64,000 bases of DNA from Anaerolineales bacterium (GCA_020634895.1 JACKAV010000002.1:62001-126000); one strand, 5' to 3'. Shown: positions 43,973 to 52,610, counted from the stretch's first letter. Numbers and translations are program-made. The notes: a model not told the origin generated them from the sequence alone.

Positions 43973-44176
43973 TCAGGTGCAGCCGCCAGATTCTCCATTA
44001 ATAAACCCGCAAGCGGGACATTCAAGCTGCAACAAGCCGTTGTAATCCAGGATTCCTTCGCCGCATTGCGGGCAGGGCGAGCCTTTGCGAAGCGGGTCGG
44101 TAACCTCTATAACTTCAGGTTCTTCCAAGCCGAGCAAAAGTTTTTCGAAGGAGGAAAGATTTTTTTCCTTTTTCAT
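43973..44176 (-). CDS. Small zinc-ribbon-like protein
   Basis: A 67-residue protein with two CxxC pairs (CPQCGEG and CPACGF, near residues 36-39 and 54-57) that probably bind one zinc ion. It has an acidic N-terminal part and no signal peptide. Function unknown. It lies 45 nt upstream of the TlpA-like gene on the same strand and may be the first gene of that set. Confidence 0.65.
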   Translation of the reverse strand: MKKEKNLSSFEKLLLGLEEPEVIEVTDPLRKGSPCPQCGEGILDYNGLLQLECPACGFINGESGGCT

Positions 44177-44198
44177 CTAATTTTTGAAGTTCTGTACC

Positions 44199-44222
44199 TT
44201 GAGAAAATTACCATTTTCACAA
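44199..44222. promoter_or_regulatory. Imperfect inverted repeat in the divergent intergenic region
   Basis: TTGAGAAAAT (44199-44208), TACC, ATTTTCACAA (44213-44222) form a 24-nt operator-like dyad. It lies between the divergent zinc-ribbon and cNMP-protein genes. Confidence 0.4.
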
Positions 44223-44320
44223 AGTATACCGCACGATAATTACGCTGTAACAAAAAAGGGGATAAATGTCATTGCATTAAGGAAAGATAGTACTGGCAGG
44301 CAGTTTACCCGCTGGTTAAT

Positions 44321-44788
44321 ATGATGGAAATGCTGGATACTTTACCGATCATCCCCCTTTTTGAAGGTCTCGACGCCGAGCAGACTTCCACGCTTATGGC
44401 AGTATTCGAGAAGTACACCTGTCCACCGGACACGGTGATCTTCGAGCAGGGCGATGCAGCGCTATATTTATATCTGATCCTTAAAGGCAGAGCTGTCATT
44501 AGTTATAAGCCGTACGATGGTCCACGGATCGTTATTACGCGATTAAGAGACGGCGATGTTTTTGGGTGGTCTGCTGCTGTTGGCAGTAATCGATATTCAT
44601 CCAGTGTGGCTAGTGAAAGCACGCTTGAAGCCATACGGCTGCGACGTGAACGCTTATGGGAAATAACAAAATATCAGCCGGATACTGGTAAGATTATTAT
44701 TGACCGGCTGGCTCTGAATGTTTCTCCCCGCTGGAAGAACGCTCACGACCAGATCAAGCCTCTTATTCGTGGCGCAGAAAGGAAGTAA
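44321..44788 (+). CDS. Cyclic nucleotide-binding domain protein, no DNA-binding domain
   Basis: A 155-residue Crp-type cNMP-binding barrel (about residues 10-125) with a short C-terminal helix. Landmarks are IFEQGDAALYLYLILKGRAVI and GDVFGWSAAVGS. As in the protein at 8.4 kb, the phosphate-binding cassette lacks the standard Gly-Glu-x-x-x-Leu-Arg pattern and there is no helix-turn-helix. It is followed after 2 nt by a NifU-C domain gene, so it probably regulates or assists an iron-sulfur or redox step; this is inference. Confidence 0.85.
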   Translation: MMEMLDTLPIIPLFEGLDAEQTSTLMAVFEKYTCPPDTVIFEQGDAALYLYLILKGRAVISYKPYDGPRIVITRLRDGDVFGWSAAVGSNRYSSSVASESTLEAIRLRRERLWEITKYQPDTGKIIIDRLALNVSPRWKNAHDQIKPLIRGAERK

Positions 44789-44790
44789 AA

Positions 44791-45030
44791 ATGGCAGATT
44801 CTGAAACCATTGAGACTCAAATCCGTCATCTTCTAACGAACATCAGTGCGTACATCGAGCAGTATCATGGCGGAACAGTTGAGTTCGTATCGCTTGAAGG
44901 GAAGCAGTTGTTCGTCCGTCTTGGAGGCGCCTGCTTGAACTGTCCGCTGGTGCCAGCCACTTTGCACGGCTGGGTGGAGGGGACGGTCCATCAATTCTTC
45001 CCGGAGATACAAGTCATCGAACAGAAATAG
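44791..45030 (+). CDS. NifU C-terminal-domain-like Fe-S protein
   Basis: A 79-residue stand-alone NifU-C/NfuA-like domain, which holds a transient iron-sulfur cluster through two cysteines (Cys48 and Cys51, GGACLNCPLVPATL). The GGTVEFVSLEGKQLFVRLGGAC block is diagnostic. It starts 2 nt after the cNMP gene with GGAAG upstream, so both are made together. It could deliver clusters made by the SUF system in this window. Confidence 0.9.
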   Translation: MADSETIETQIRHLLTNISAYIEQYHGGTVEFVSLEGKQLFVRLGGACLNCPLVPATLHGWVEGTVHQFFPEIQVIEQK

Positions 45031-45031
45031 C

Positions 45032-45062
45032 AAAAATCCCCCGCAAATGCGGGGGATTTTTT
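45032..45062. terminator. Bidirectional terminator
   Basis: A 14-bp perfect stem (45032-45045 with 45048-45061) with A5 and T6 flanks. It lies between the convergent NifU-C and LiaI/LiaF-set genes. Confidence 0.92.
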
Positions 45063-45072
45063 GTTTGAGAAA

Positions 45073-45837
45073 TTAGGCTCTCCGAGTGAAATTACGGACG
45101 ACGAGAAAACCTCCCACGGCGATCAGGATAATTGCCCAGAAGTAATTGGAGTAGCTTATAAGAGAGACCAATCCCAACAAGCCCATGATCCCAAGAACAA
45201 GGGCGGGCCAATATGCCCATTTCATTCGAGCCAAAAGCGCAACGAGCAGGAATGTTAAGGCAAGCCCCAAAAAGAAGAAACCGACAGTTTGGAACTCACC
45301 GAATCTCGTTGCGGCAATGGTCATGCCAGCCAACGTTACCAGCACACCGCCAGGGATAAGTGCCCACCAACGTTCGACTGTATTCGTCAGGTAAACGACA
45401 AAGAAAGTCAGACCAATGCCGCCAAGGACGATCGCGCCAGAATACTCCGCAAAATAGGAAGAGGCGAGAATAAGAAGCGCCAGCGCGGTCAACACACCGC
45501 CGGGGATGATCGCCCACCAGCGCCCGTCTCGATCAGTCAGATAGACATACCAAAACGACAATGCCAGCATGCCGAGGAAGAGCGCTCCGCCTAACTCATT
45601 CATGCTTTCAGGCAGGAGGATGATCGCTCCGATGCCAAGCAAGGTAAAGGCGGGGAATGCCGCCCACCAATTATCGCCCAACAACAGGGAGAGGAACATC
45701 AATCCGCCAAGGACGAATGCCCCGCCCCAAAAATACGTTGAGACATTTTCCAAATAACCGAAAGACTGGGCAAGAGCAAGTCCGCCGCCGAAGATCAATA
45801 AAATACCAAAGACAATTCGAGGATCAAATCGTTTCAT
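45073..45837 (-). CDS. Multi-pass membrane protein of the LiaI/LiaF-like set
   Basis: A 254-residue protein with about eight short hydrophobic segments and repeated internal units (GRWWAIIPGGVLTALALL and ERWWALIPGGVLVTLAGM are near copies), indicating an internal duplication. The function is unknown. ATG at 45837 follows AGGTGA; a 55-residue upstream extension to 46002 would overlap the LiaF-like gene. It is the last gene of a three-gene set on the - strand. Confidence 0.72.
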   Translation of the reverse strand: MKRFDPRIVFGILLIFGGGLALAQSFGYLENVSTYFWGGAFVLGGLMFLSLLLGDNWWAAFPAFTLLGIGAIILLPESMNELGGALFLGMLALSFWYVYLTDRDGRWWAIIPGGVLTALALLILASSYFAEYSGAIVLGGIGLTFFVVYLTNTVERWWALIPGGVLVTLAGMTIAATRFGEFQTVGFFFLGLALTFLLVALLARMKWAYWPALVLGIMGLLGLVSLISYSNYFWAIILIAVGGFLVVRNFTRRA

Positions 45838-45850
45838 GATGTCACCTGAT

Positions 45851-46645
45851 CTATTTGACTCTGATGGATGCTGCACCGCCCGTAACGCGGATGTCTGCGG
45901 CGTTTTCTGCGGTGGTGAAATCGGGCGATTCGCCGTTGGGGAATCGGGTTTTATCCACCCTGAATTCGCCTGCGCCAACAGTGGCGTGAGTGCGGATCGC
46001 AACGCCTTCGGGGACGATCAAAACCAAAGACGCCGCACCAACTTCACAGTTCACATTGAGGCGTCCGTGCGCAGGGAGTGTCACCACTGTGTCGCTCGCG
46101 CCCGACTTTAGTTTGAGGCCCGTAATCTTCATATCCTGAAGATCGATAACAGATTTATTCGCGCCAAGGTTCATATCCAAACTCATGGAGACATCCGCAT
46201 TGAACGAGACATCCCAATCGAGTTGTTCCTTGAAACCAAATGGCGGAAACATGATGAAGTTATCTGCGGGTCGCATCTTGACCTCGAGCCTGTCGCCGCT
46301 TCGATCGGTCTTTTTATCCAACCCTCCGGCGAAGTTCCCGCGCATCAACTCCGCGCCCGAAGCCCCGCTGTGCAGACGGAATTCTCCCGCACCATGATTG
46401 ATGCGAATCTTTGCCTCGGCTGCGCCCTGCAAATCGATACTATCCGCTTCCATTTCGACGTTGCGGCGCACGAATACGCTGAGCAAAAACCAGACGCCAA
46501 GCCCAATAAGAAAAACGGGCCAGAACAGACTCAACAGTGAATTTCCATTAGGGAGGGAAACGCCCATCTCACCGGCAAGCATCAGCCCGCCGAAGAGGAT
46601 CAGGGCGGTGCCCCAGAACATTTGTCCGCGGCTCATATTATTCAT
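45851..46645 (-). CDS. LiaF-like membrane protein with C-terminal beta domain
   Basis: A 264-residue protein. The first 65 residues are two hydrophobic segments resembling a LiaI/LiaF-type N-terminal region (FGGLMLAGEMGV, WPVFLIGLGVWFL). The rest is a repetitive beta-rich part with Gly/Ala-rich strands (SVIDLQDMKITGLKLKSGAS and EVGAASLVLIVPEGV), as in cell-surface 'toastrack' (DUF2154) proteins. Such proteins sense cell-envelope stress in some bacteria. It overlaps the upstream gene by 8 nt and is followed by the third gene after 13 nt. Confidence 0.75.
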   Translation of the reverse strand: MNNMSRGQMFWGTALILFGGLMLAGEMGVSLPNGNSLLSLFWPVFLIGLGVWFLLSVFVRRNVEMEADSIDLQGAAEAKIRINHGAGEFRLHSGASGAELMRGNFAGGLDKKTDRSGDRLEVKMRPADNFIMFPPFGFKEQLDWDVSFNADVSMSLDMNLGANKSVIDLQDMKITGLKLKSGASDTVVTLPAHGRLNVNCEVGAASLVLIVPEGVAIRTHATVGAGEFRVDKTRFPNGESPDFTTAENAADIRVTGGAASIRVK

Positions 46646-47168
46646 CCTTTTTGCGATAGGTACGATACAGACCGCTGCCCAAGACCCAAACGCCGAGCAG
46701 GATCAACAGAACGGCAGGTCCGTAACTTCCGAGAACGGTCCAGCCGCCAAGGAAGGCAGCGAAGATAAGAAAAATCACTGCGCTGATGACCATGAGGTTG
46801 AGTCCGCGTTTCAGGTTCGACGCTGTATTCTCACCGAGTAATCCCTGAATCACAACACCCAAACCGACGAAACCGGGGATAAGCGCCCACATATACGACC
46901 AGGATTCGCTGCTGCCAACCATTTCCTGATAGTAGAAAATTCCGCCAATGCCAGCCACGATGGTGGCAGGGACGGCAAGCCCGGGAGAACCCGTCACGAG
47001 ACCGATAAGCAAGATACCGGCTCCGATCAATAAGAGGTTGACGGGCCACTCGATGTAAGGGGCAAAGAAATTCTTGAATTCAGGGACAGTTTGATTAAGA
47101 ATGAACCAACCGCCGATGAGAATCAGAATGACGCCGAGTGCAAGTTGTGAACGACCAGATTTATTCAT
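46638..47168 (-). CDS. LiaI-like membrane protein
   Basis: A 176-residue protein of about five hydrophobic segments with a LiaI/LiaF-type N-terminal hairpin (IGGWFILNQTV, LLLIGAGILLIGL). It ends in basic residues YRKKDE. It is first in the three-gene set, with AGGAG before the ATG and an 8-nt overlap into the LiaF-like gene. The function is probably envelope-stress related by comparison, but there is no LiaRS-type kinase or regulator adjacent. Confidence 0.72.
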   Translation of the reverse strand: MNKSGRSQLALGVILILIGGWFILNQTVPEFKNFFAPYIEWPVNLLLIGAGILLIGLVTGSPGLAVPATIVAGIGGIFYYQEMVGSSESWSYMWALIPGFVGLGVVIQGLLGENTASNLKRGLNLMVISAVIFLIFAAFLGGWTVLGSYGPAVLLILLGVWVLGSGLYRTYRKKDE

Positions 47169-47299
47169 AAGTGAATCTCCTGTAATATGCTTATGGATTT
47201 AGTGTATAACTTTTCGAGTAAATTTGAAAGTCTCTTCATATACGCAGAAAAAACAAGGTGGTTTCACGCTGGAAATATCAATTTCCCAACTTTGCACAA

Positions 47300-48213
47300 T
47301 CACAGTACTGCCTTCGCCAGCGCCTCCAAACCTTTTAGATCGTCCAGATCCAGCCACTGGAGCATGATGCGCTGAAGCCCGGCTTCTTCCAGTTTTGCAA
47401 TTGGTCTTTTACTTCACCAGCGGACCCCAAAACGATTCCGCGTTGACGCAGTTCATCGGCGGTTCGTCCGCGCGCTTCGATCTTTTGCTTCAGCGAGGCT
47501 TCATCGTGACCGAATACACAGCCGGTCATCATCGAGCGCCGCACAGACTTTGGGTCGCGGTCCGCTTTTTTCAATGCGTCATCGATGCGTCGATTGGCTT
47601 TTTTCAAATCGTCGGGCGGCAGGAACATTGCGTTCCATTCATGGGCAAACCGGGCGACAAAGTTCGGAGTGCGGTGCGCTCCATTTCCGCCGATAGAGAT
47701 GCGAGGTCCGCCAGGGCGAAGCGGGCGCGGGAGGAGAGTCGCTTCATGGAGCTGATAATATTTCCCGTCGAAGGAAAGAGGCGTGTCGCTGTTCAATAAT
47801 CCAGTGATGACCTGTAATCCCTCTTCGAGGCGGTCAAAGCGCGGCTTTGCATCCATCAAATCAAAACCAAAAACATGATGCTCGCGTTCCTGCCAGCCAG
47901 CGCCAAGACCAAGCGTGAGCCGACCGGTCGAAAGGTCGTCCACAGCGGACGCCATGCGGGCAGTTTGCACAGGATGGCGGAACGAAACCGGCGATACGAG
48001 CGAGCCGAACTCGATGCGTTTCGTGTGGGAAGCCAGCCATGTAAGCGAAACCCATAACTCGAGCGAATCTTTATCAGGCGGATTCATATTGGTAAAGTGG
48101 TCGGAGCGATATAAGCCGACAAACCCGGCATCTTCCACAAGACGCGCAATATTCTGCCAGCGCGCCCAGTTCAATCCGTTTTGACCTTCGATCATGATCG
48201 CAATTTCAAGCAT
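47300..48213 (-). pseudogene. LLM-class F420-dependent oxidoreductase, C-terminal frameshift
   Basis: The reading frame from 48213 encodes 292 residues of a luciferase-like (LLM) flavin/F420 oxidoreductase (GLYRSDHFT, then TGRLTLGLGAGWQEREH). Near 47394 the frame runs into an unrelated tail ending at 47335. In the next frame the same DNA gives a typical family end, LEEAGLQRIMLQWLDLDD, then LKGLEALAKAVL and a stop at 47300. One A missing from a short A4 run (- strand) would restore a 304-residue protein. This is either a real inactivating indel or a base-call error. AAGGAG precedes the start. Confidence 0.82.
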
Positions 48214-48243
48214 ACAAGACTCCTTTCCACTTGAGTGTACTGC

Positions 48244-48282
48244 AAAAAGACCTCGGAAGTTTTGAACTTCCGAGGTCTTTTT
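48244..48282 (-). terminator. Terminator of the TetR-headed redox operon
   Basis: An 18-bp perfect stem (48244-48261 with 48265-48282) with a 3-nt loop and T5 on the - strand. It lies directly after the epimerase stop. Confidence 0.9.
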
Positions 48283-49233
48283 TTATTTCTTTTGTGGATG
48301 ACTTTTATACCAAGCCACCGTTTCTTTGATCGCCTCTTTCATCGGAGTGGCTTTCATTCCAAAAGTGGATTCAAATTTACTCGAGTCCACAATGAAGGGC
48401 TGCTCGAACTCATACATCATCTCAACGGCTTCCTTCGCCTCAGGGATAAACAAGCCGCCGATCCACATCATCGTTTTTCCCATCGCGCTGAACTTCGGGG
48501 AAACTCCCATTTCTTCAGCGATCATGGTCAACATTTCACGCTGCGTGACCTGCGGCATGTCGTTTGGTACATGCCACGCCTGGCCATCCGCTTCGTCGCG
48601 CTCGCCGAGAATCACAAGCGCCTTTCCAAAATCTGGGATATATGTATGTGTGTGCGGAGCATCCACATTCCCAACCAGATTCGCCGGTTTGCCATTCAAT
48701 AACGGATAAAAAGTGCGCTCTCCCATTGCGGTTGTAGGCAGCCCCCAAGGACCGAAGAAATCAGACCCGCGTCCGGCGGTGACGCGTACTTTGCCTGCTT
48801 CATGCGCTTCAAAAGCGGATCGGCTCATTTCACCGCGAGTCTTTCCCTTACGCGTATGCGCATTGTGCGGAAAATCCTCCGTCATCGGCTTGCCATATGA
48901 CTCGCCATACATATAAAGATTTTCAACAAGCACCAACTTCGCGCCGCTATCGGTCAAGCCATCGATGATGGATTTTTGCAAAGGCGGGAACTTGGTTGTC
49001 CACTCGAAGTAACGCGGCTGTGCAGCCTGATACACAACCTTCGCGCCGCGTGTCACTTCCTTGACCGTAGCTGGATCATACAGATCCGCAGCAACCACTT
49101 CCACTCCGGCAGGGACCTCTTCCATTTTCCCCGAACGCGTCACCATGCGGACAGATTCTCCGCGCCCGACGAGTTCCAGTGCGATCGCGCGCCCAATAGC
49201 GCCTGTCCCTAAAACAACATGATTCACAGACAT
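48283..49233 (-). CDS. NAD-dependent epimerase/dehydratase-family protein
   Basis: A 316-residue extended SDR-fold protein. The nucleotide-binding VVLGTGAIGRAIALELVGRG (residues 6-25) has the GxGxxG pattern of atypical or NAD(P)-binding SDRs. VYQAAQPRYFEW and the late KPANLVGNVDAPHTHTYI resemble NmrA or isoflavone-reductase-like members. The catalytic Tyr-x-x-x-Lys may be YGESYGKP near residue 109. The substrate is unknown. It is the last gene of a five-gene operon; an AGGAG site is upstream. Confidence 0.82.
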   Translation of the reverse strand: MSVNHVVLGTGAIGRAIALELVGRGESVRMVTRSGKMEEVPAGVEVVAADLYDPATVKEVTRGAKVVYQAAQPRYFEWTTKFPPLQKSIIDGLTDSGAKLVLVENLYMYGESYGKPMTEDFPHNAHTRKGKTRGEMSRSAFEAHEAGKVRVTAGRGSDFFGPWGLPTTAMGERTFYPLLNGKPANLVGNVDAPHTHTYIPDFGKALVILGERDEADGQAWHVPNDMPQVTQREMLTMIAEEMGVSPKFSAMGKTMMWIGGLFIPEAKEAVEMMYEFEQPFIVDSSKFESTFGMKATPMKEAIKETVAWYKSHPQKK

Positions 49234-49243
49234 CTGCCTCTCC

Positions 49244-50101
49244 TTATGAGTTCAACCATTCCAAAATAAGTTTATTCACTTCATCAGGTTTTTCCTGATG
49301 GACAAAATGATCAGCATCGAGCATTTCGATCTTCGGTTCGTGCTTCAACCAACGCGCATTATGTTCATGACCGGAAGCCAGCAAATACCGATCCCGCCTG
49401 CCGTGTATCACCAAAGTCGGTGCTTCGATCATCTTCATATCTTCGTCCAAATAATATGGCTCGCGCGGATAATTCAATTGATAGAACGACGTAATCGCAT
49501 CCGGGTCAGTGCCGCGATCTGCTGCCAGATAAAGAGGAAGTGCAGCGCGATCCAGTAACAAACTGATCTGCCATGTGCGGAACATCGGCTTCGCACCTTC
49601 CTTTTGCATCGTGCGGGCATATCCGCTCGCCTCGTGCTGCGCGCCATGTTCGCTCAATTCTTCACGCATGGCATTGGGATGCGGAACACTCAAGATGATG
49701 AGCCGCGAAGTCAATTCGGGATGCTGCGCCGCAAAATGCCACGCTGTCAAAGCACCCGCATCATGACCGACGATCACGGCTTGCTTCTGCCCGAGATGCC
49801 GAATCAACGCCGAAACATCATCCACCAATTTCTCGACCCGATACCCTTCCTTCGAAGCCGGTCTGCCCGATTGATTGAATCCGCGCTGGTCTATTGCGAC
49901 CACCTGATATTTTTCCGCCAGCGCCTCGATCTGATAACGCCACGAGTACCAGAATTCAGGGATGCCATGAATAAGCACCACCAGTGGACCTGTCCCAAGT
50001 GTGACGTAATGCAGGCGGATTCCATCGTTCTCAAAGAAACCATCCTGAACACGCTTGGTTATCGGATGATTAAAGAGCCAGTTCTTTGCATTCATAATCA
50101 A
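49244..50101 (-). CDS. Alpha/beta hydrolase (epoxide hydrolase/dehalogenase-like)
   Basis: A 285-residue alpha/beta-hydrolase. The oxyanion HGIPEFWYSW (residues 46-55), the nucleophile elbow VGHDAGA with an Asp, and the late HFVHQEKPDEVN with catalytic His identify the epoxide hydrolase/haloalkane dehalogenase branch, which uses Asp as nucleophile. It is cytoplasmic. The start may be the ATG at 50101 or the next one at 50095; neither has a strong ribosome site. It lies between two redox-related genes in one operon. Confidence 0.85.
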   Translation of the reverse strand: MIMNAKNWLFNHPITKRVQDGFFENDGIRLHYVTLGTGPLVVLIHGIPEFWYSWRYQIEALAEKYQVVAIDQRGFNQSGRPASKEGYRVEKLVDDVSALIRHLGQKQAVIVGHDAGALTAWHFAAQHPELTSRLIILSVPHPNAMREELSEHGAQHEASGYARTMQKEGAKPMFRTWQISLLLDRAALPLYLAADRGTDPDAITSFYQLNYPREPYYLDEDMKMIEAPTLVIHGRRDRYLLASGHEHNARWLKHEPKIEMLDADHFVHQEKPDEVNKLILEWLNS

Positions 50102-50106
50102 ATCAA

Positions 50107-50541
50107 CTACATCGGAGGAGTCGGCGCAGAGAAACCCGTCTGCATAACATCCGGCGCGGTCCGACCGGCAGCATGCAGAGGTGAAGGAAATTTGACCTTG
50201 GAAAGCTTGCCTTCCGTCAACATGCGGCGGTGAGCCTCCTCCCAGGTTGGGAGCTCTGTCCCTTCCTGCTGCCAGCGGGCAACCGAGGCTTCACTGCAGA
50301 TCGTGGAAAGTACGCGCATTGCGATCTGGTGGGCGCCTGAGCCGCGATAATTCTTCATCATCTTCTCCTCAGACCAGACTGTTTTTGTCCAAACCACGTT
50401 ATTCTTTTCAAAACGGGTATCGACCCCATGCACGCCTTCGGCTTTTTGCGCCTGCGTCATGGTACGCAAAGCATGGAGCATAAAAGCGGGCAGATAAAAA
50501 ATGGAGCGGACTCTCAAGCGGGTAATAGATACGGTATACAT
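50107..50541 (-). CDS. Small ABM-like (spheroidene monooxygenase-like) protein
   Basis: A 144-residue protein that looks like the dimeric alpha/beta-barrel group related to antibiotic biosynthesis monooxygenases and the spheroidene monooxygenase tail. LRVRSIFYLPAFMLHALRTM, then WSEEKMMKNYRGSGAHQIAM and EASVARWQQEG are typical for that group. No cofactor motif is present. It is co-transcribed with a flavodoxin-like gene, which fits a redox role, but the activity is unknown. AAAGGAA precedes the ATG. Confidence 0.68.
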   Translation of the reverse strand: MYTVSITRLRVRSIFYLPAFMLHALRTMTQAQKAEGVHGVDTRFEKNNVVWTKTVWSEEKMMKNYRGSGAHQIAMRVLSTICSEASVARWQQEGTELPTWEEAHRRMLTEGKLSKVKFPSPLHAAGRTAPDVMQTGFSAPTPPM

Positions 50542-50571
50542 TTCTAAGTTCCTTTCGATGCAAAATAATAT

Positions 50572-51855
50572 TTAGTAAGGGCGGGACGAAAGATCTTTCA
50601 CGCCATATTTCTTTGCTGATTGTTTCCAACCAAAGCCGCCAAACATTTTGTATAACCAGTTGGGGATGACGGGTTTGGCGAGCAGATCACGGGCGGATTG
50701 TGGAATGGGCTGTCCATTGGATAGTGCTTCCGCTGCAATCTCAAGAGACTTCTTGATGGGAATCGCGGGTCCACTCATTTCATTGAGCGGTGTCCCGTGC
50801 ACCAAGCCTTCACCTCCGCCGAGAGCGAGGGAGCCGAGCCATTCAAATCCGTTTTGAGAGGCGAACTCGGCGCAAATAGCCAGGGCGGCATCGTTGTGAT
50901 GCGCTTCGGGAAATCCGCAGTTGGCGACGGCGGCAAATTTTGAATTGCCTCCACTTCGATTGGCAGATATCTTTTCCAAGGCGGCGATGACGGGCGCGGG
51001 CAGACTATCCACATAAAGCGGGAAGGCGAGCACAGTCAGGTCGGCGTTGTTGACAGCGTCGATCATTGCCTGGGATTTTTGCGGCGAATTAATCGAGGTA
51101 TATATCTGGATAATTTCAGTTTCCACGCCGCGAGATTTTATCTGCTCGAAAAGATACGTTCCCAGTGAAGCGGATGTGCTTTTTCGCGTGCGCGGACTTC
51201 CCACCAATAAAACCGCTTTGCGGATGGGAGTCGCTTCGGCGGAAGAAACTGCCTGAGTGGGCAAAGCAGGCACAGGCGAGGATGAAGCGGAGGCTATCGC
51301 ATCGAGCCAGGATTCGGTCTGGGAGGTCAAGTCCGCCTCGGAGGGCTGACCCGTTACCAATCCACAAACAGCAGTCTTTGCATACATATTGATCGCGTTG
51401 CGATGAACAAGATGACGGAAGACCGCTTCAGCTTGAATGTTTGACTGCTCCATCCAACCGACGGTGAGGACATTCGGGTATTTTTCGTAACGTTTCTGGT
51501 GGTGGATTTCGCCATTGACCGAGGTGAAGAACGGCGAGATATTTTGAATCTGATGATCCACGATGCGTTTTAGTTCGGAGGAATACCCGCCAAAGGCGAC
51601 GGGCGTTAGATAGATGACAAGATCGCTTTGGATGATCTTCGCCGCGATGACGCGATTATCATCATCAGTGTTGCACATGCCGGGTTGACGCACCCAGCAG
51701 AAGAAATCACCTGCACAGTTGCCGATCTTCTGATCGCAAAGTAGAACGGATTCAGATTCCCAACCGCGTGCTTGAAGTTGAGTTTGCAATGTGGATTCGA
51801 TGCGCTCCCCCACAGCATCGTCCGAACGGAAGCCATTCAAAATAAGTGTTTTCAT
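50572..51855 (-). CDS. Tandem flavodoxin-like NAD(P)H oxidoreductase
   Basis: A 427-residue protein with two flavodoxin-like domains in one chain. The first (about residues 1-195) begins ILNGFRSDDAVG, and a Cys-rich stretch (KIGNCAGDFFCWVRQPGMC) follows. The second (about 215-395) begins LVGSPRTRKSTSASLG, which resembles the FMN-phosphate loop of NADPH-dependent FMN reductases. An internal duplication is likely. It is 2 nt after the TetR stop and so is the first gene under that regulator. Confidence 0.82.
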   Translation of the reverse strand: MKTLILNGFRSDDAVGERIESTLQTQLQARGWESESVLLCDQKIGNCAGDFFCWVRQPGMCNTDDDNRVIAAKIIQSDLVIYLTPVAFGGYSSELKRIVDHQIQNISPFFTSVNGEIHHQKRYEKYPNVLTVGWMEQSNIQAEAVFRHLVHRNAINMYAKTAVCGLVTGQPSEADLTSQTESWLDAIASASSSPVPALPTQAVSSAEATPIRKAVLLVGSPRTRKSTSASLGTYLFEQIKSRGVETEIIQIYTSINSPQKSQAMIDAVNNADLTVLAFPLYVDSLPAPVIAALEKISANRSGGNSKFAAVANCGFPEAHHNDAALAICAEFASQNGFEWLGSLALGGGEGLVHGTPLNEMSGPAIPIKKSLEIAAEALSNGQPIPQSARDLLAKPVIPNWLYKMFGGFGWKQSAKKYGVKDLSSRPY

Positions 51856-51857
51856 GA

Positions 51858-52547
51858 TTACTCCGTAACAAATTGTTCTTCAATGGATTTCATTTCATAC
51901 ATGTACAGTGCGTCGCCATCCACACCGAAGGGCGGCATATTATTGGAAATTTCGAGCGAGACCAACCCGTGGACGCGGCTCCAAATGAGCATGGAAACCG
52001 CAAGCGCCAATACGTTGTAATCACCTGCGAAGCTTTTCCAAATTTCGAATTGCTGTTCGTAACCGGGTTGAACTTCTGGATATCCCGTTGCATTCAGTTT
52101 ATTGGCTATACGCAAATCGTCTATCACGCTGACCAACGCGCTTAATGAGCGAGCCGCCGAAGGCATGACTTCCATCAACGGAGCGACATACCCTGGAATG
52201 GGCGTTCCAAAGATCAATTGATAACGCTGCGGATGAGTAATCGCCCACTGACGATACGCCACGCCAATCGCTGTGAGGCGTTCAACCATTTTTTCCGGTG
52301 AAATGGCATCACGCGCCGCGATCTGCGAATCGCCAAAAGATGTGTAGGCGTCGATAATGAGCGCCGTGACCAGCGCATCGCGATCTGGGAAGTAGTTGTA
52401 GATGGCAGGCGCAGTGATGCCGAGTTCGCGCGCAATCGCCCGCAGAGACAAGGCTGCCGCGCCGGATTCGGCGATCTGTTTCCACGCTGTTTCTTTGATG
52501 GCTTCCTGCAAATTTGGGATCTGGGTTTTCTTGCTCGGTCTGACCAT
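51858..52547 (-). CDS. TetR/AcrR-family repressor
   Basis: A 229-residue regulator. The N-terminal helix-turn-helix is ARELGITAPAIYNYFPDRDALVTALI (about residues 42-68), and a TetR_C-type ligand domain fills the rest, with a WHG-like VHGLVSLE near the end. It is the first gene of the operon and has its own promoter with a matching dyad operator at 52565-52577, which suggests autorepression. The ligand is unknown; the downstream redox enzymes suggest a xenobiotic or electrophile. Confidence 0.92.
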   Translation of the reverse strand: MVRPSKKTQIPNLQEAIKETAWKQIAESGAAALSLRAIARELGITAPAIYNYFPDRDALVTALIIDAYTSFGDSQIAARDAISPEKMVERLTAIGVAYRQWAITHPQRYQLIFGTPIPGYVAPLMEVMPSAARSLSALVSVIDDLRIANKLNATGYPEVQPGYEQQFEIWKSFAGDYNVLALAVSMLIWSRVHGLVSLEISNNMPPFGVDGDALYMYEMKSIEEQFVTE

Positions 52548-52564
52548 TTTGACTCCTAATTTAA

Positions 52565-52577
52565 TTTACAGCGTAAA
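52565..52577. promoter_or_regulatory. Candidate TetR operator
   Basis: TTTACAGCGTAAA is a dyad of TTTAC and GTAAA around 3 nt. It overlaps the -10 end of the TetR promoter by 2 nt and covers the likely start site. Confidence 0.6.
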
Positions 52578-52604
52578 TATACAGTGTTTATTAATTAATG
52601 TCAA
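52576..52604 (-). promoter_or_regulatory. Sigma70 promoter of the TetR operon
   Basis: On the - strand TTGACA (52599-52604) and TATATT (52576-52581) have a 17-nt spacer. Confidence 0.75.
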
Positions 52605-52610
52605 GGGTAA

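Noticed and set aside
45838..46002. 55-residue N-terminal extension of the membrane protein at 45073
   Set aside because: It overlaps the LiaF-like gene and has no ribosome site; ATG at 45837 follows AGGTGA.
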